Assembly (NCBI GenBank): GCA_964397655.1
Contig: CAYNKA010000003.1
Location: 62,001-126,000 of the forward strand
Source: CAYNKA01 sp964397655
GTDB lineage: Bacteria; Spirochaetota; Spirochaetia; DTKZ01
Direction of reading: 5' to 3'
Length of the DNA: 64,000 nt
The position numbers were made by a program, and so were the translations under genes. Shown piece by piece: positions 8,512 to 17,661 of the stretch (position 1 is the first letter of the stretch; the number at the start of each line of letters is the position of its first letter). Below the pieces are notes generated by a model that saw nothing but the letters and a program-made list of their open reading frames with translations, was not told the origin of the DNA and made no database searches.

Positions 8512-9750
8512 TCAACAACGGCTTCTTCGATGTATCGGGGTCTTGGGCGGGGGATAGTATTCCTCGAGGCATTCGGGGCAAAGCCCGTGGGAGAATTCCG
8601 CGTAGGAATGATCCGAGACATAGGCCTCCACCTGCTGCCAATACCCCTCGTCCGTCCTGACGCGCTTGCATTTTCCGCAGATCGGGACGATTCCCCTGAG
8701 GGTCTTCACCTCCTCGAAGAGCCTCACCCGCTCGGTGATGTCGTGGAGGACGATGACCGAGCCGAGGAAGCCGGCCGCCGGGGAGCGTTCCCGCGAGAGG
8801 CGGATGTCGTAGTGAAAGGTCTCCCCGTCGCGATCGACCGACACGTCCTGACTGCGGGAAACGTCCGAATCGACGGGTGTATTTTCGAAGAGCGGCAGGA
8901 GAAGAGAGCAGCGGTAGGCGGACGTCCCTACGTCGTTCTTCGAGAGTCCGAGGATCTTTCCCGCCGACTCGTTCAGGTCGATGATGCGGTTCTTCCTGTC
9001 CAGGACGAGAATGCCGTCCACGAGGGAATCGAAGAGGCGGGACCGCGGGATGGGAACGAGCTGGAAGAGCCGGTATCTGAAGATCCCCACCGAAAAGGCC
9101 AGGACAGCCAATGCGTACCCCAGGGGGGAGTAATCCTTCCTGAGCCAGGGCAGGATTCTGGAGATGTAGAGGACGTTGAAGGCGAGCGAGATGACGGCGC
9201 CCGCGATCATCCACCGGATCTGCGACCTGTACAGGTCCTGGCTTTTCGAGAACTCGCCGAGGAGGAGGACCATGCCGATCACGGGCAGGGAATACTGCAT
9301 GACCATGAGGACGAAATACCCCGCCCCGTGCACGACCTGCAGTGCGAGGAGTCCTTCGATCTCGACGAAGCGATGGCTCGCCCAGATGAGTCCGTGGTGC
9401 TCGTTCGTGAAGACGAGCAGTATGTCGACGGCTGCCGGCACCGCGAAAGGCCAGAATCTCCTCGGTCGGGCCCAATCGCGCCTGCCCGTGAAATCCAGGG
9501 TGAAGAGGAGCCAGGTGTCCGCGATCCCCGCGATCCAGACATGCTCGATCTTCGCGCACAGGATCTTGAGGTCCGGGTCGGCCAGCACGAGTTCCAGGGT
9601 GTTGAAGAGGAGGAAGCCGAGGGCGCTGACCGCGCAGAAGAAAAGGAACCTCGCCGAAGAAATTTCCCATCTTCTCCAGCATTGCACCAAGAGGAACGTC
9701 ATTGCGAGAAGAAAGAAGGGCGTCAGGTAGAGAAAAATGAGGTAGTCCAT
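8512..9750 (-). CDS. 7TM-PAS sensor with C-terminal cysteine (zinc-type) module, no kinase domain
   Basis: The 412-residue protein has about seven N-terminal membrane helices of the histidine-kinase 7TM type (residues ~1-225), then a PAS domain (LFDSLVDGILVLDRKNRIIDLN) and a short coiled linker (ITERVRLFEEVKTLR). It ends in a module with C-x2-C (PICGKCKRVR) and C-x2-C (GLCPECLEEYYP), which looks able to bind zinc. No HisKA, GGDEF or other output domain follows, so the signal must pass through the cysteine module or a partner. The same module ends the protein at 37692. Start ATG 9750 is preferred over ATG 9762, because the latter lies inside a TATAAT box. Confidence 0.75.
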   Translation of the reverse strand: MDYLIFLYLTPFFLLAMTFLLVQCWRRWEISSARFLFFCAVSALGFLLFNTLELVLADPDLKILCAKIEHVWIAGIADTWLLFTLDFTGRRDWARPRRFWPFAVPAAVDILLVFTNEHHGLIWASHRFVEIEGLLALQVVHGAGYFVLMVMQYSLPVIGMVLLLGEFSKSQDLYRSQIRWMIAGAVISLAFNVLYISRILPWLRKDYSPLGYALAVLAFSVGIFRYRLFQLVPIPRSRLFDSLVDGILVLDRKNRIIDLNESAGKILGLSKNDVGTSAYRCSLLLPLFENTPVDSDVSRSQDVSVDRDGETFHYDIRLSRERSPAAGFLGSVIVLHDITERVRLFEEVKTLRGIVPICGKCKRVRTDEGYWQQVEAYVSDHSYAEFSHGLCPECLEEYYPPPKTPIHRRSRC

Positions 9751-9760
9751 GAACGGAAGC

Positions 9761-9789
9761 ATTATACATTCGGCCGCCGCCGCCGTCGA
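9761..9789 (-). promoter_or_regulatory. sigma-70-like promoter giving a leaderless mRNA
   Basis: Minus strand: TCGACG (9784-9789), 17 nt spacer, perfect TATAAT (9761-9766). The start codon at 9750 is 10 nt past the -10 box, leaving almost no 5' leader. Confidence 0.55.
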
Positions 9790-9797
9790 GGGTTTTC

Positions 9798-11105
9798 TCA
9801 GTCTTCGAGGATGATGATCTCCACCCTGCGGTTCTTCGCCCTGCCTTCCTCGGTATCGTTCGAAGCCACGGGTTCCAGCCCTCCCCTGCCGTCGTGGATC
9901 ACCCGTGACGGCGGGATGCCCCGCTTTACGAGAGCGTCCGCGACCGCCTGCGCCCTTTCGATCGAGAGCGCCTTCTGGCCCTCCGGCCTCCCGATGTCCG
10001 CCGTATGCCCCACGACGAGGAAGGTCCGGTCCGGGATCTTCGCGAGGGCCCGTGCGAGAAGCTCGAGGCGCCCCGTCTCCGAGGCGAGCAGCTTCGCCCG
10101 GTCGGCCTCGAATCGGAGGTTGTTGACGGTGAGCGCGAGGCCTTCGGGTCGCTCCGTCACGTCGATGTCGGGAAGATCCCCGCCGGCCTTCGGGAGGTCG
10201 GCCGCGAGCGGAAGGGCGGAGGAGGCCGGCTTCGTTCCGCCGGGCTCCGTCGTCCGGGGTTCTTTGCCGGGGGAGACGAGCCTCGTCTTCAGGTCCTCCA
10301 TCGTCTTCGGCCGGTCGAGGGGAGCGACGCCCTCGAAGAAGGTGAGGACCGTCCCTTCCAGGGAAGTCTGCTTCCCGCCGTCGTACCGATAGGTCTCCTT
10401 GAAGGTCTCGCTGAAGAGCCGCGGGCCGCCGGCCGAGGAGGGAAGGAAGACCGAGACGTCGTGGGTCCCGGTCACCTCGACGAGAGCTGGATCCCCGCCG
10501 CCTTCGCGGTCCTTCCTGTACCGGACCGCGTACTTGGCGACGATCTTGTCGCCCTCGAAGCCCTTGTAGGTCCCGCGTCCCTCGTACCGGTAATCCACGA
10601 GGACCTTGACCGGCGTGATCTTGCCTGAAAAGTCCGGATCGAGAACCCGTTCCGCGAAGGCCTGCCATCGCATGCCCGCGGAAAGCCTTTCGGCGGGAAG
10701 CGCGGGAAAATCCCTGATCGTGGGAAATCGTCCGCCTGCGCCGGAACGGACCGCCCCCGCGGGACCGACCGTGAGCTTTTCGGGAAAGGACTCCTCAACC
10801 CGGGGAGAGGCCTCCAGGCCCGCGCGCTTCGTCTCCTCGAGCACGAAGAAGCGGCCCTCGTAGGGCCTCCCCGCCGTCCCTCCGACAGGGACCGTCGACG
10901 CGGGCCTGAGCACCCCCCGGATCTCGCGGTAGACGGCGCCTATGTAGGAGCCTCCGGACTTCTTCCGGTAGTTGTGCTTCTCCGTGATCCGGTACGGGCC
11001 TTCCCGTTCGCCCGCCGGCGAGGCGTCCTGGCCGTGCAGGAAGGCCCCGGCGGAAAAGACGAGGACCGCGGAGAATAGAATCGGAAGACGGCGTTTCGTT
11101 CCCAT
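9798..11105 (-). CDS. OmpA-family peptidoglycan-binding periplasmic protein
   Basis: This 435-residue protein has a signal peptide (RRLPILFSAVLVFSAGAF), a long middle part that matches no domain I recognise, and a C-terminal OmpA domain from about residue 325. The latter shows LLARALAKIPDRTFLVVGHT, SIERAQAVADALVKRGI and RAKNRRVEIIIL, where the aspartate and arginine that hold diaminopimelate are expected. The middle part is rich in paired strands and in Y/R. The layout resembles the OmpA-like proteins of treponemes. A GAGGAG site lies 5 nt before the ATG. It is followed by the 7TM sensor and preceded, 9 nt away, by the oxidoreductase gene. Confidence 0.85.
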   Translation of the reverse strand: MGTKRRLPILFSAVLVFSAGAFLHGQDASPAGEREGPYRITEKHNYRKKSGGSYIGAVYREIRGVLRPASTVPVGGTAGRPYEGRFFVLEETKRAGLEASPRVEESFPEKLTVGPAGAVRSGAGGRFPTIRDFPALPAERLSAGMRWQAFAERVLDPDFSGKITPVKVLVDYRYEGRGTYKGFEGDKIVAKYAVRYRKDREGGGDPALVEVTGTHDVSVFLPSSAGGPRLFSETFKETYRYDGGKQTSLEGTVLTFFEGVAPLDRPKTMEDLKTRLVSPGKEPRTTEPGGTKPASSALPLAADLPKAGGDLPDIDVTERPEGLALTVNNLRFEADRAKLLASETGRLELLARALAKIPDRTFLVVGHTADIGRPEGQKALSIERAQAVADALVKRGIPPSRVIHDGRGGLEPVASNDTEEGRAKNRRVEIIILED

Positions 11106-11114
11106 GCGAACTCC

Positions 11115-12653
11115 TCATTCCCGGAGCCGGGCGAGAGGCTTCCTTCCGGCCGTCAGGTTCGCCGCGATCTTGCCGCTCAGGGCGGCTGAGATCACCCCGC
11201 CCGGCCAGAGACTGTAGTGCCCGCAGACGAGGAGATTGGGCACCGGCGTCCTGATCAGGTTGAAGCCGGGAAAACGGAAAACCGGCGACTCGGCGGGATC
11301 GTAGATCCAGCCGCCCGAGGATCCGCGCGTGTTCGCGGAGAACCGCTCGCCCGAGAGCGGTGTCCCCGCATCGAAGTACTCGATCGCCGATGCGAGGCCC
11401 GGGACCACGGCGGAGGCGCGCTCCACGAGCTCGAGCCCGACCCGCCGCTTGAGCTCGCGGTAGGCCTCGGTCCTGGGCGAGTCCGAGGAGCCGTTCCTCC
11501 ATCGGCCCTGCCACTCGTAGGAGCTGTAGGTCTGGAGCACGAGCGAGGTCTTTCCCGGCGGCGCCCCGTCCGGATTCTCCGCGCCGAAGTGATTGAGGGC
11601 CACCCACATCCTCCGATGCACGTCTTCGGGCGACGACGCGTCGGGGAACAGGGCGTCGTAATTGGGAAAGTGGAAGACGTGCTGGGCGCCGAGCCGCGCG
11701 CTGAGATCCTCCGCCTTCATGTCGAGCCCGAGGTACACGCAGAGGAGTTCCTCGGTGAGTCGGGCCTCCGCGATCCTCCTCACGAAGGCCGGTTCGAAAA
11801 ATGCGGGGCCCAGGACGGAGGCGACGAGCTTCTTGTAGTCGCCGGCGTAGACGAAGCTCTCCGCATCGAGGCGCTCCCCCTCGTCCGTGAGGACGGCCCG
11901 CGCCTCGCCCTCCGCGACCTCGAACCTCACGGCCGCCCGGTTCGCGAGGACCTTCCCGCCCTCGCTCTCGAGCCTCGCCGCGAGCAGATCGAAGAGCCCC
12001 TGCATGCCTCCCGAAGGGTACCAGTAGTCGTGCAGCCACAGATGCCAGAAGCCCGCGAGAAAGATGAAGGGCATGCGGCGGTAGCCGATGCCGGAAAACC
12101 AGGCGCGGAGGGCGGGATCCCGGATGACGGAGCAGACCTTCACCCGGTAGTCGTAGGTGAGCCAGCGCCGGAATTTGGGGAGCCAGGGAAGGAAGCCGAG
12201 GACCTTGCCGAGGGAAAAGGAATGGAGGAGCGGGAAACTCCGGGGATCGCAGTGCGCCGAGATGAAGCGTGAGACCTCGCGGATCTCCGAAAAGAGAAGG
12301 CGGAGGCCCTTTTCCTCCGCGGGGAAGGCCCGGAAGAGCGCGTCCTCCACGGCGTCGAACGAATCGATGAAGAAATCGAAGTCCTTCGAGATCATCCTGA
12401 ACCTGGCCTTCCTCCAGGCGATCCTGTCGTAGAGCCCGAGTTCCTCGAGGATGGGAAAGACCACGCCGAGGCTCTCGAAGGACTGGTCTCCGCCGTCGAA
12501 GGCGAAACCCCTGCGCCTGAAGCCCGACATGTTGCCGCCGCACTGATGGCTGCGCTCGAGTACCGCGGTCTTCTTCCCGAAGCTCGCGAGGTAGTTCGCG
12601 GCGATCATGCCGCCCAGGCCGCCGCCGACGACGATCACGTCCCAATCCGCCAT
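11115..12653 (-). CDS. FAD-dependent oxidoreductase, phytoene-desaturase (CrtI)-like
   Basis: The protein (512 residues) begins with an FAD-binding Rossmann motif VIVVGGGLGGMIAANYLASFGKKTAVLE and the following GGNMSGFRRRGFAFDGGDQSF, typical of the CrtI/retinol-saturase group. Near the C terminus is the second FAD contact NLLVCGHYSLWPGGVISAALSGKIAAN. Substrates of this group are polyenes or isoprenoids, but no carotenoid gene is nearby, so the substrate is open. It has no Shine-Dalgarno site; a TATAGT box sits 6 nt before the ATG (12660-12665). It is divergent from the lipoprotein gene at 12818. Confidence 0.8.
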   Translation of the reverse strand: MADWDVIVVGGGLGGMIAANYLASFGKKTAVLERSHQCGGNMSGFRRRGFAFDGGDQSFESLGVVFPILEELGLYDRIAWRKARFRMISKDFDFFIDSFDAVEDALFRAFPAEEKGLRLLFSEIREVSRFISAHCDPRSFPLLHSFSLGKVLGFLPWLPKFRRWLTYDYRVKVCSVIRDPALRAWFSGIGYRRMPFIFLAGFWHLWLHDYWYPSGGMQGLFDLLAARLESEGGKVLANRAAVRFEVAEGEARAVLTDEGERLDAESFVYAGDYKKLVASVLGPAFFEPAFVRRIAEARLTEELLCVYLGLDMKAEDLSARLGAQHVFHFPNYDALFPDASSPEDVHRRMWVALNHFGAENPDGAPPGKTSLVLQTYSSYEWQGRWRNGSSDSPRTEAYRELKRRVGLELVERASAVVPGLASAIEYFDAGTPLSGERFSANTRGSSGGWIYDPAESPVFRFPGFNLIRTPVPNLLVCGHYSLWPGGVISAALSGKIAANLTAGRKPLARLRE

Positions 12654-12817
12654 GACCCGACTATATCACGTCCCGGGACCGGGCGCATATCGCCGCGGGG
12701 CGAGAGCCCCCGAAACGACAGGCGCAGGTTCCATGCCCGGCGATTCCGATACCGGGACGGACATACCGGGACGGGCGCGGTTGCAAACCATGACGGAAAG
12801 CTATAGAATCGGTACAC
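12654..12817. promoter_or_regulatory. divergent promoter region between oxidoreductase and TPR lipoprotein
   Basis: This 164-nt spacer separates two outward-facing genes. On the minus strand TATAGT at 12660-12665 is 6 nt from the oxidoreductase ATG. On the plus strand TATAGA at 12802-12807 is 10 nt from the lipoprotein ATG, with TTGCAA at 12781-12786 (a short 15-nt spacer). Neither gene has a clear ribosome-binding site, so both may be leaderless. Confidence 0.4.
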
Positions 12818-13867
12818 ATGATCGGATCCAGAACCGTTCTCGCGGTGATCGCCTGGGGGATGCTGTTGTCGGCCTCGTCCTGCTCGAGCAGAGAGCAGTA
12901 TTTCATCGTGGGAACAGACGAGAAGCAACGCGAGATGAGGCAGCTCTTCGATCTCATGCGGAAGGAACGCGAACCGGGCGAGAACCGCTTCATCCTCATC
13001 CAGCAGATCGCGAACAACCTGATGAACGCCGGCTACAAGGACAGGCTCAACCTCTTCCTCACCGATTACGTCGAGAAGAATCCGCAGGATCCCTTCGATT
13101 CCTACTACCTCTTCATGGTCGCCCAGAACTACAAGAGCGACAAGGCCTTCCCGGTGGCTTCCTACTATTACGAACGGATCATCCGCAACCATCCGGACAT
13201 CCTCATTCGCGGACAATCCGTCCATCTCATGAGCCTCAAGGAGCTCATCAAGACCACGGAAAAGCCCGAATACCGGATCAACTACTACAAGGAGCTCATC
13301 GGACGGTTCCGCGACGAGATCGACCAGGGCTCGACCTATTTCTACCTGGCGAAGACCTACGAAAGCCTCGGGGAATGGGAGCAGGCGGTCCAGGCCTACA
13401 CCAAATTCCTGAAGTATCCCGACACGTCCATCAAAGGATACGCCGACGCCCAGAGAACCGTGATGAACCTCATCGCCTTCCACAACTCGGACAAGAGCTG
13501 GACGCGCGAAAGTCTCGAGGACCTCATAAAGTCCATAAAGACCGCGATCGATCGCCGCGACGGGAGGGCGCTCTTCCGCCTCAGGTCGGGCGTCAACTTC
13601 TTCGCCATGTCGTGGGACCAGGACGATTCGGACGCGAACACCCAGGTCGTCTTCGACCTCGGGACCTTCCTCCGCGGTTCGAACGTGGGTTACGCGAAGG
13701 AACTCGACGTCCATTCCAACGCCCGGGAAGCCTATCTGGAAACCTGGGGCTGGGAATACCGGGTGCCCACCTGGTTCCTCTATTTCAGGAAAATCAACTA
13801 CCCGGGAGATCCGGAGATCAATGGGAGATGGGAATGGGCCGGAATCTACTTCGGGGAAAGAATTTGA
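12818..13867 (+). CDS. TPR-like lipoprotein
   Basis: This is a 349-residue exported protein with a lipoprotein signal (MLLSASSCSS, lipidated cysteine near residue 22). The mature part is alpha-helical with tetratricopeptide-like pairs, for example around SYYYERIIRNHPDI and YFYLAKTYESLGEWEQAVQAYTKFLKYP. TPR lipoproteins usually scaffold envelope assemblies. It overlaps the downstream transglycosylase gene by 34 bases, so the two are probably translated together and may act on the cell wall together. The C-terminal third (from GVNFFAMSWDQDDSD) matches nothing I recognise. The function is inferred only. Confidence 0.75.
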   Translation: MIGSRTVLAVIAWGMLLSASSCSSREQYFIVGTDEKQREMRQLFDLMRKEREPGENRFILIQQIANNLMNAGYKDRLNLFLTDYVEKNPQDPFDSYYLFMVAQNYKSDKAFPVASYYYERIIRNHPDILIRGQSVHLMSLKELIKTTEKPEYRINYYKELIGRFRDEIDQGSTYFYLAKTYESLGEWEQAVQAYTKFLKYPDTSIKGYADAQRTVMNLIAFHNSDKSWTRESLEDLIKSIKTAIDRRDGRALFRLRSGVNFFAMSWDQDDSDANTQVVFDLGTFLRGSNVGYAKELDVHSNAREAYLETWGWEYRVPTWFLYFRKINYPGDPEINGRWEWAGIYFGERI

Positions 13868-15285
13868 CGCTTCTTCTGCTGTTCGCGGCGCTCGCCCTTC
13901 CCCTCGGGGCGGAGGAAGGCGCGAAGGTCTTCGAGGAAGGCCCTCACGGATCGGCGGCCTCGCTCCCGGTTGAATCCGTGGAAGCCTCGGAGACGCCCTC
14001 GGCCGACCTTCGGGCCTTTCCCTGGTTTCCGAAGGACAGACGGAACATGATCAGACCGGGCTTCGGTCTTACCCGAGAGGAGACCGAGGGCGAACTCGCC
14101 GGCGGGCCGCGCCAATTCCACGGCGGCCCCGAGGTGTTCTCGCCCGAGTTCGCCGTGAACGAGCACGTCCGATGGTACCTGGACCGGTTCGACCGGTACC
14201 CGGAGGAGACGCTCTGGGTCCGCATGGCGCTGAAACGCGCGGCACCCTACGCTCACTTCATCCGCCGGAAGATCGAGGAATACGGCCTGCCGCCGGAGAT
14301 CTACTATCTTCCGGTCGTGGAATCCCTCTATCTCGTCAACGCCCACTCCCCGGCCGGAGCCCTCGGACTATGGCAGTTCACGCGCGACAGCGCCTGGCCC
14401 TGGATGAAGATCAACGACTGGGTGGACGAGCGCAAGGACTTCTGGAAGTCCACGGAGGCCGCCATGGAGAAGCTCAAGCTCAACTACCGTTACACCGGAG
14501 ACTGGCTTCTTTCCCTGGCTGCCTACAACTGCGGCCTCACCTGGGTCACGAACGCGATCCAGAAGAGCGGCATCCGGGATTTCTGGGCCCTTTCCCGTCA
14601 GGGCTACCTGCCCAAGGAAACCAGGAATTACATCCCGAAATTCATCGCGGTCGCCCGTTATTCCGCCCACCTCGGGAGGATGGGCCAGGATCTTTCCTGG
14701 GAGAAGCCCGTGAACTGGGAAAGGATACCTCTCAACCAGGCGGTGGACCTCAGACTGCTCGCCCAGGCGGCCGGCGTCTCGTACGATTCGCTCAAGGCCG
14801 GGAACGCCGAACTCGTCTACGGCATCACGCCGCCCACCAACATGGTGTACAAGCTCAAGGTGCCCGCCGAGGCGGCGGAGAAGGTGAAGAAGGCGCTGAA
14901 CGACAGCGACGTCAAGCTCCTGAAGTTCGCGATCCACACCGTAGGCGAAGGAGACACTCTCTACGATCTCTCCAACCACTTCGGCATCCCCATTTCCATG
15001 ATCCAGAGGTACAATCCTCAGGTCCGGCCGGAGGCGCTCAGGATCGGCCTCAAGCTCATAGTCCCCCTGTACAAGGACGTCGGCCCCTACGTCAGATCGA
15101 GACAGCATCCGACCGGCGAGGACGACGGCCCGGTGTACTTTTCCAACGAGTACGTCGTGAAGGAAGGAGACACCCTCTGGGACATCGCCAGGGCATTCGG
15201 AACCACCTCGGCGATCCTCGCAAGGGGAAACGGAATGAGCTCCGACGGCGTCATCCGGCCCGGCATGACGCTCAAGGTGCCCTGA
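13834..15285 (+). CDS. membrane-bound/periplasmic lytic transglycosylase with two LysM domains (MltD-like)
   Basis: The 483-residue protein has a signal peptide (NLLRGKNLTLLLLFAALALPLGA), an SLT domain with the catalytic glutamate in LPVVESLYLVNAHSPAGALG and the family motif AAYNCG, and two LysM domains (HTVGEGDTLYDLSNHFGI and YVVKEGDTLWDIARAFG) that hold peptidoglycan. It cleaves glycan strands to anhydromuramyl products. The frame is open far upstream; ATG 13834 is chosen because GGGAG lies 6 nt before it and the signal peptide then starts with two arginines. It overlaps the preceding lipoprotein gene by 34 bases. Confidence 0.88.
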   Translation: MGRNLLRGKNLTLLLLFAALALPLGAEEGAKVFEEGPHGSAASLPVESVEASETPSADLRAFPWFPKDRRNMIRPGFGLTREETEGELAGGPRQFHGGPEVFSPEFAVNEHVRWYLDRFDRYPEETLWVRMALKRAAPYAHFIRRKIEEYGLPPEIYYLPVVESLYLVNAHSPAGALGLWQFTRDSAWPWMKINDWVDERKDFWKSTEAAMEKLKLNYRYTGDWLLSLAAYNCGLTWVTNAIQKSGIRDFWALSRQGYLPKETRNYIPKFIAVARYSAHLGRMGQDLSWEKPVNWERIPLNQAVDLRLLAQAAGVSYDSLKAGNAELVYGITPPTNMVYKLKVPAEAAEKVKKALNDSDVKLLKFAIHTVGEGDTLYDLSNHFGIPISMIQRYNPQVRPEALRIGLKLIVPLYKDVGPYVRSRQHPTGEDDGPVYFSNEYVVKEGDTLWDIARAFGTTSAILARGNGMSSDGVIRPGMTLKVP

Positions 15286-15309
15286 ATCGATGCCGATCTA
15301 GATCAGAGA

Positions 15310-16179
15310 ATGAAGGGAATGCAGCTCGGATCTCTTTTCATCTGTTTCTTATCCCTGGCCTCGAGCCTTCCGGTGCGGGCGGAGTCATCTTCGCCCGTGT
15401 GGACGTCGAGAATCGACTGGTCCAGGGGCGAACTCCGCATCGCCGTGGAAGCGCCGGTTCCGCGGTCGGGCTTCAACGCCCCGGCCGGGGACATCGCGAT
15501 GGAGCGGATCCTGGATCAGGCGCTGCCAGGTATCTTCCGCGAGGCCGTACTCGACGTAGTCGTCGATTCCAAGAACAGGGTCAAGGATCTCCTCGGACGC
15601 GATCCGGGGCTCTCGGCCGTCCTGCTCGACGCCGGGTCCAGGGGGAAGAAGGGTCTCCCCGCGCCGTCGACCGATCTCGGCCGGCTCTCCGCCGAATACG
15701 TCTTCCCCCTCCACGATACTCTGGGCGCGGCGGTGGGAATCCACGCATTCCCGACGGCCGTAGCGAGGAAGCTCGGCTGGGAGCCCAGCGCGAGCTTTTC
15801 CGGCGTCGTGATCTACGCGAAAGGGCCTTTGCCGGTCCACGGGGAGAACCGCGACGCGAAGATCGAACCCTGCCTCTTTCCCGAGATCTTCGACGAGAAC
15901 ATGAACCCGGTGCTCCTTACGGAGATGGCCGATCCCGAATACCTCCGCCGCTGGGGCTCCGCGGCCTACGCGTCGAGCTTCGACGAGAAGTCCTGGGATT
16001 CCCGCATCGGGAAGACGCCCCTCAGGATCGTCGCGCGCGGCCTGTTCGGGCGGCACTACACCGACATCAAGATCCATCCCGAGGACGCCGCCAAGCTCCT
16101 CGTCAACGCGAACAACCGGAAGCTTCTCGCCGAGGGCAGGATCCTCATCGTGATCGACCCCCTGCCCGGCGGGAAATGA
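15310..16179 (+). CDS. exported protein of unknown function
   Basis: A 289-residue protein with a cleavable signal peptide (QLGSLFICFLSLASSLPVRA) and no membrane segment after it. I do not recognise a domain. Features worth noting are a conserved-looking start of the mature part (SRIDWSRGELRIAVEAPVP), a central stretch with FPLHDTLGAAVGIHAFP, and a C-terminal VARGLFGRHYTDIKIHPEDA. It follows the LysM transglycosylase by 24 nt on the same strand and so may belong to the same envelope operon. ATG 15310 and ATG 15319 are both possible starts. Its end is 13 nt from the end of the convergent peptidase gene. Confidence 0.65.
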   Translation: MKGMQLGSLFICFLSLASSLPVRAESSSPVWTSRIDWSRGELRIAVEAPVPRSGFNAPAGDIAMERILDQALPGIFREAVLDVVVDSKNRVKDLLGRDPGLSAVLLDAGSRGKKGLPAPSTDLGRLSAEYVFPLHDTLGAAVGIHAFPTAVARKLGWEPSASFSGVVIYAKGPLPVHGENRDAKIEPCLFPEIFDENMNPVLLTEMADPEYLRRWGSAAYASSFDEKSWDSRIGKTPLRIVARGLFGRHYTDIKIHPEDAAKLLVNANNRKLLAEGRILIVIDPLPGGK

Positions 16180-16192
16180 CCCGCCCTCTTCC

Positions 16193-17422
16193 TCAACCCA
16201 GCATGAGATCGAGCATGACCATCGCGTCCTTCACCATGAAGTCCGTGACGCAGTATTCGTTCGGCTGGTGGGCGGTCTCGTCCAGGGTGCTCCAGACGAC
16301 CGTGTCGAGCCCCTTCTTGCGGAGAAAGGCCCCTACCGTGCCGCCGCCGAGCCCGACCGCCCTGGCCTCGGTCCCGTAGACCCGCTTCACCGCCGACGAG
16401 AGCGACTTGACCAGGCCGCAGTCTCCCCTGGTCGCGGGCGACTCCGACCGCTGGATCGTCTCCCGCGTTACCTTCACCCCGTGGTCCCTCTCGATCTCCC
16501 GCATGACCCGGTCAACGACATCGAGCACCGCGTCAGTCTTCACCGAGGGCAGGATCCGCGAATCCAGGCAGAAGACGTCCAGACCGGGAATCGTGTTCAC
16601 GTTCGGGACGTTCGCCTCCTTCTTCGTGGGGCTGAAGGTCGAGACGGGCGGGTCGAAGATCGGGTCGTTCTCCGGGAAGCTCCGCTTGAGCTCCACGGCG
16701 AGGCGCACCGCGAGATCGCTTCCCGCGAGAAAGGCGTTCTTCCCGAGATGGGGCATGGAGGCGTGGACCTGCTTCCCCTCGGTCGTGAACTTCATCCAGA
16801 GAAGGCTCTTCTCGGCGATCTCGATCATCGTGGAATCCGGCCTGCCTCCGTCCGGGACCAGGAAGAGGTCCTCGGGCCCGAAAAGCCCCCCATGCTCGCG
16901 GAGCAGGTACTGGATGCCGTGTTCCGAGCCGTTCTCCTCGTCGGCCGCGAAGAGGAGCTTCACCGTCCGCTCCGGGACCAGGCCGCTCTCCATGAGCGCG
17001 AGCAGGGCGAAGACCGAGCTCACCAGACCCTGTTGATTGTCCTCCGCCCCCCGGCCGTAGAGCCTGCCGTCCTTTTCGACGAGGGTGTAGGGATCGCCGG
17101 CCCACTTGGTGAGGTCGCCCGGCGGCACGACGTCGAGGTGGCTCATGACCCAGAAGGCCGCGTCCTTCCGTTTCCCCGGCAACGTCGCGATCACGCTCGG
17201 CCGCTTCCCGCTCGGCACGCGGGCGTCCGGCGACGCATAGGTCTCGACGGAGGGCACGCCGCGTTTTTCGAGCCATCGCACGAGGGCCTCGGCCTTCGCG
17301 AGCTCGCCCTCCCCGCCCGACTCAGGCGCGAGCGCGGGAATCGAGGTGAGGAGCCGCTGAAGCTCGATCATGTCCTTGCGGGATTTTTCGATCAGGGTGA
17401 AAAGCTTTTTTCTATCGTGCAC
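16193..17422 (-). CDS. M20-family metallopeptidase (dipeptidase/ArgE-DapE-like)
   Basis: This 409-residue cytoplasmic enzyme belongs to the M20 zinc peptidases that cut dipeptides or deacylate amino acids. The metal ligands are visible in order: H in VMSHLDVVPPG, D in YGRGAEDNQQG, the general base and ligand E-E in AADEENGSE, D in LVPDGGRPDS, and H in DETAHQPNEY. A dimerisation lid domain lies between about residues 190 and 300. The start is the GTG at 17422 because AAGGAG precedes it by 7 nt; the open frame extends to 17551 but the extra N-terminal sequence is unlike the family. The substrate cannot be told. Confidence 0.85.
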   Translation of the reverse strand: MHDRKKLFTLIEKSRKDMIELQRLLTSIPALAPESGGEGELAKAEALVRWLEKRGVPSVETYASPDARVPSGKRPSVIATLPGKRKDAAFWVMSHLDVVPPGDLTKWAGDPYTLVEKDGRLYGRGAEDNQQGLVSSVFALLALMESGLVPERTVKLLFAADEENGSEHGIQYLLREHGGLFGPEDLFLVPDGGRPDSTMIEIAEKSLLWMKFTTEGKQVHASMPHLGKNAFLAGSDLAVRLAVELKRSFPENDPIFDPPVSTFSPTKKEANVPNVNTIPGLDVFCLDSRILPSVKTDAVLDVVDRVMREIERDHGVKVTRETIQRSESPATRGDCGLVKSLSSAVKRVYGTEARAVGLGGGTVGAFLRKKGLDTVVWSTLDETAHQPNEYCVTDFMVKDAMVMLDLMLG

Positions 17423-17545
17423 GGCGGGACTCCTTGGATAACGATGTAGGTCGAAGTCATTTTTCCAAGGAAGGGCTGGAGAGTCAAGGAGTGAATGAAA
17501 ACGAAAATCCCTTTTTGCGGCATTCCCCGAACCGCCGCATTTTCT

Positions 17546-17574
17546 TTGCAAGATTCCATTCAGTCCTTTATACT
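17546..17574 (+). promoter_or_regulatory. sigma-70-like promoter upstream of the InlB/DUF1566-type lipoprotein
   Basis: TTGCAA (17546-17551), 17-nt spacer and TATACT (17569-17574) form a good match to the vegetative consensus. The gene starts at 17662, leaving a leader of about 80 nt. The local sequence is more AT-rich than its surroundings. Confidence 0.55.
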
Positions 17575-17661
17575 TGTTTGAGTACCGTGCCTCGTTTGCG
17601 CACCCGGCAGCACGGCTTCTTCTTCTCCGAGGTGCGACTCTAGAATTAGAGGAGAAATCCG

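Noticed and set aside
12607..13833. Upstream extension of the LysM transglycosylase frame through the TPR lipoprotein gene
   Set aside because: The extension reads in a shadow frame; a good signal peptide and ribosome site place the true start at 13834.
17423..17551. N-terminal extension of the M20 peptidase
   Set aside because: The extra 43 residues are not peptidase-like, and GTG 17422 has an AAGGAG site.
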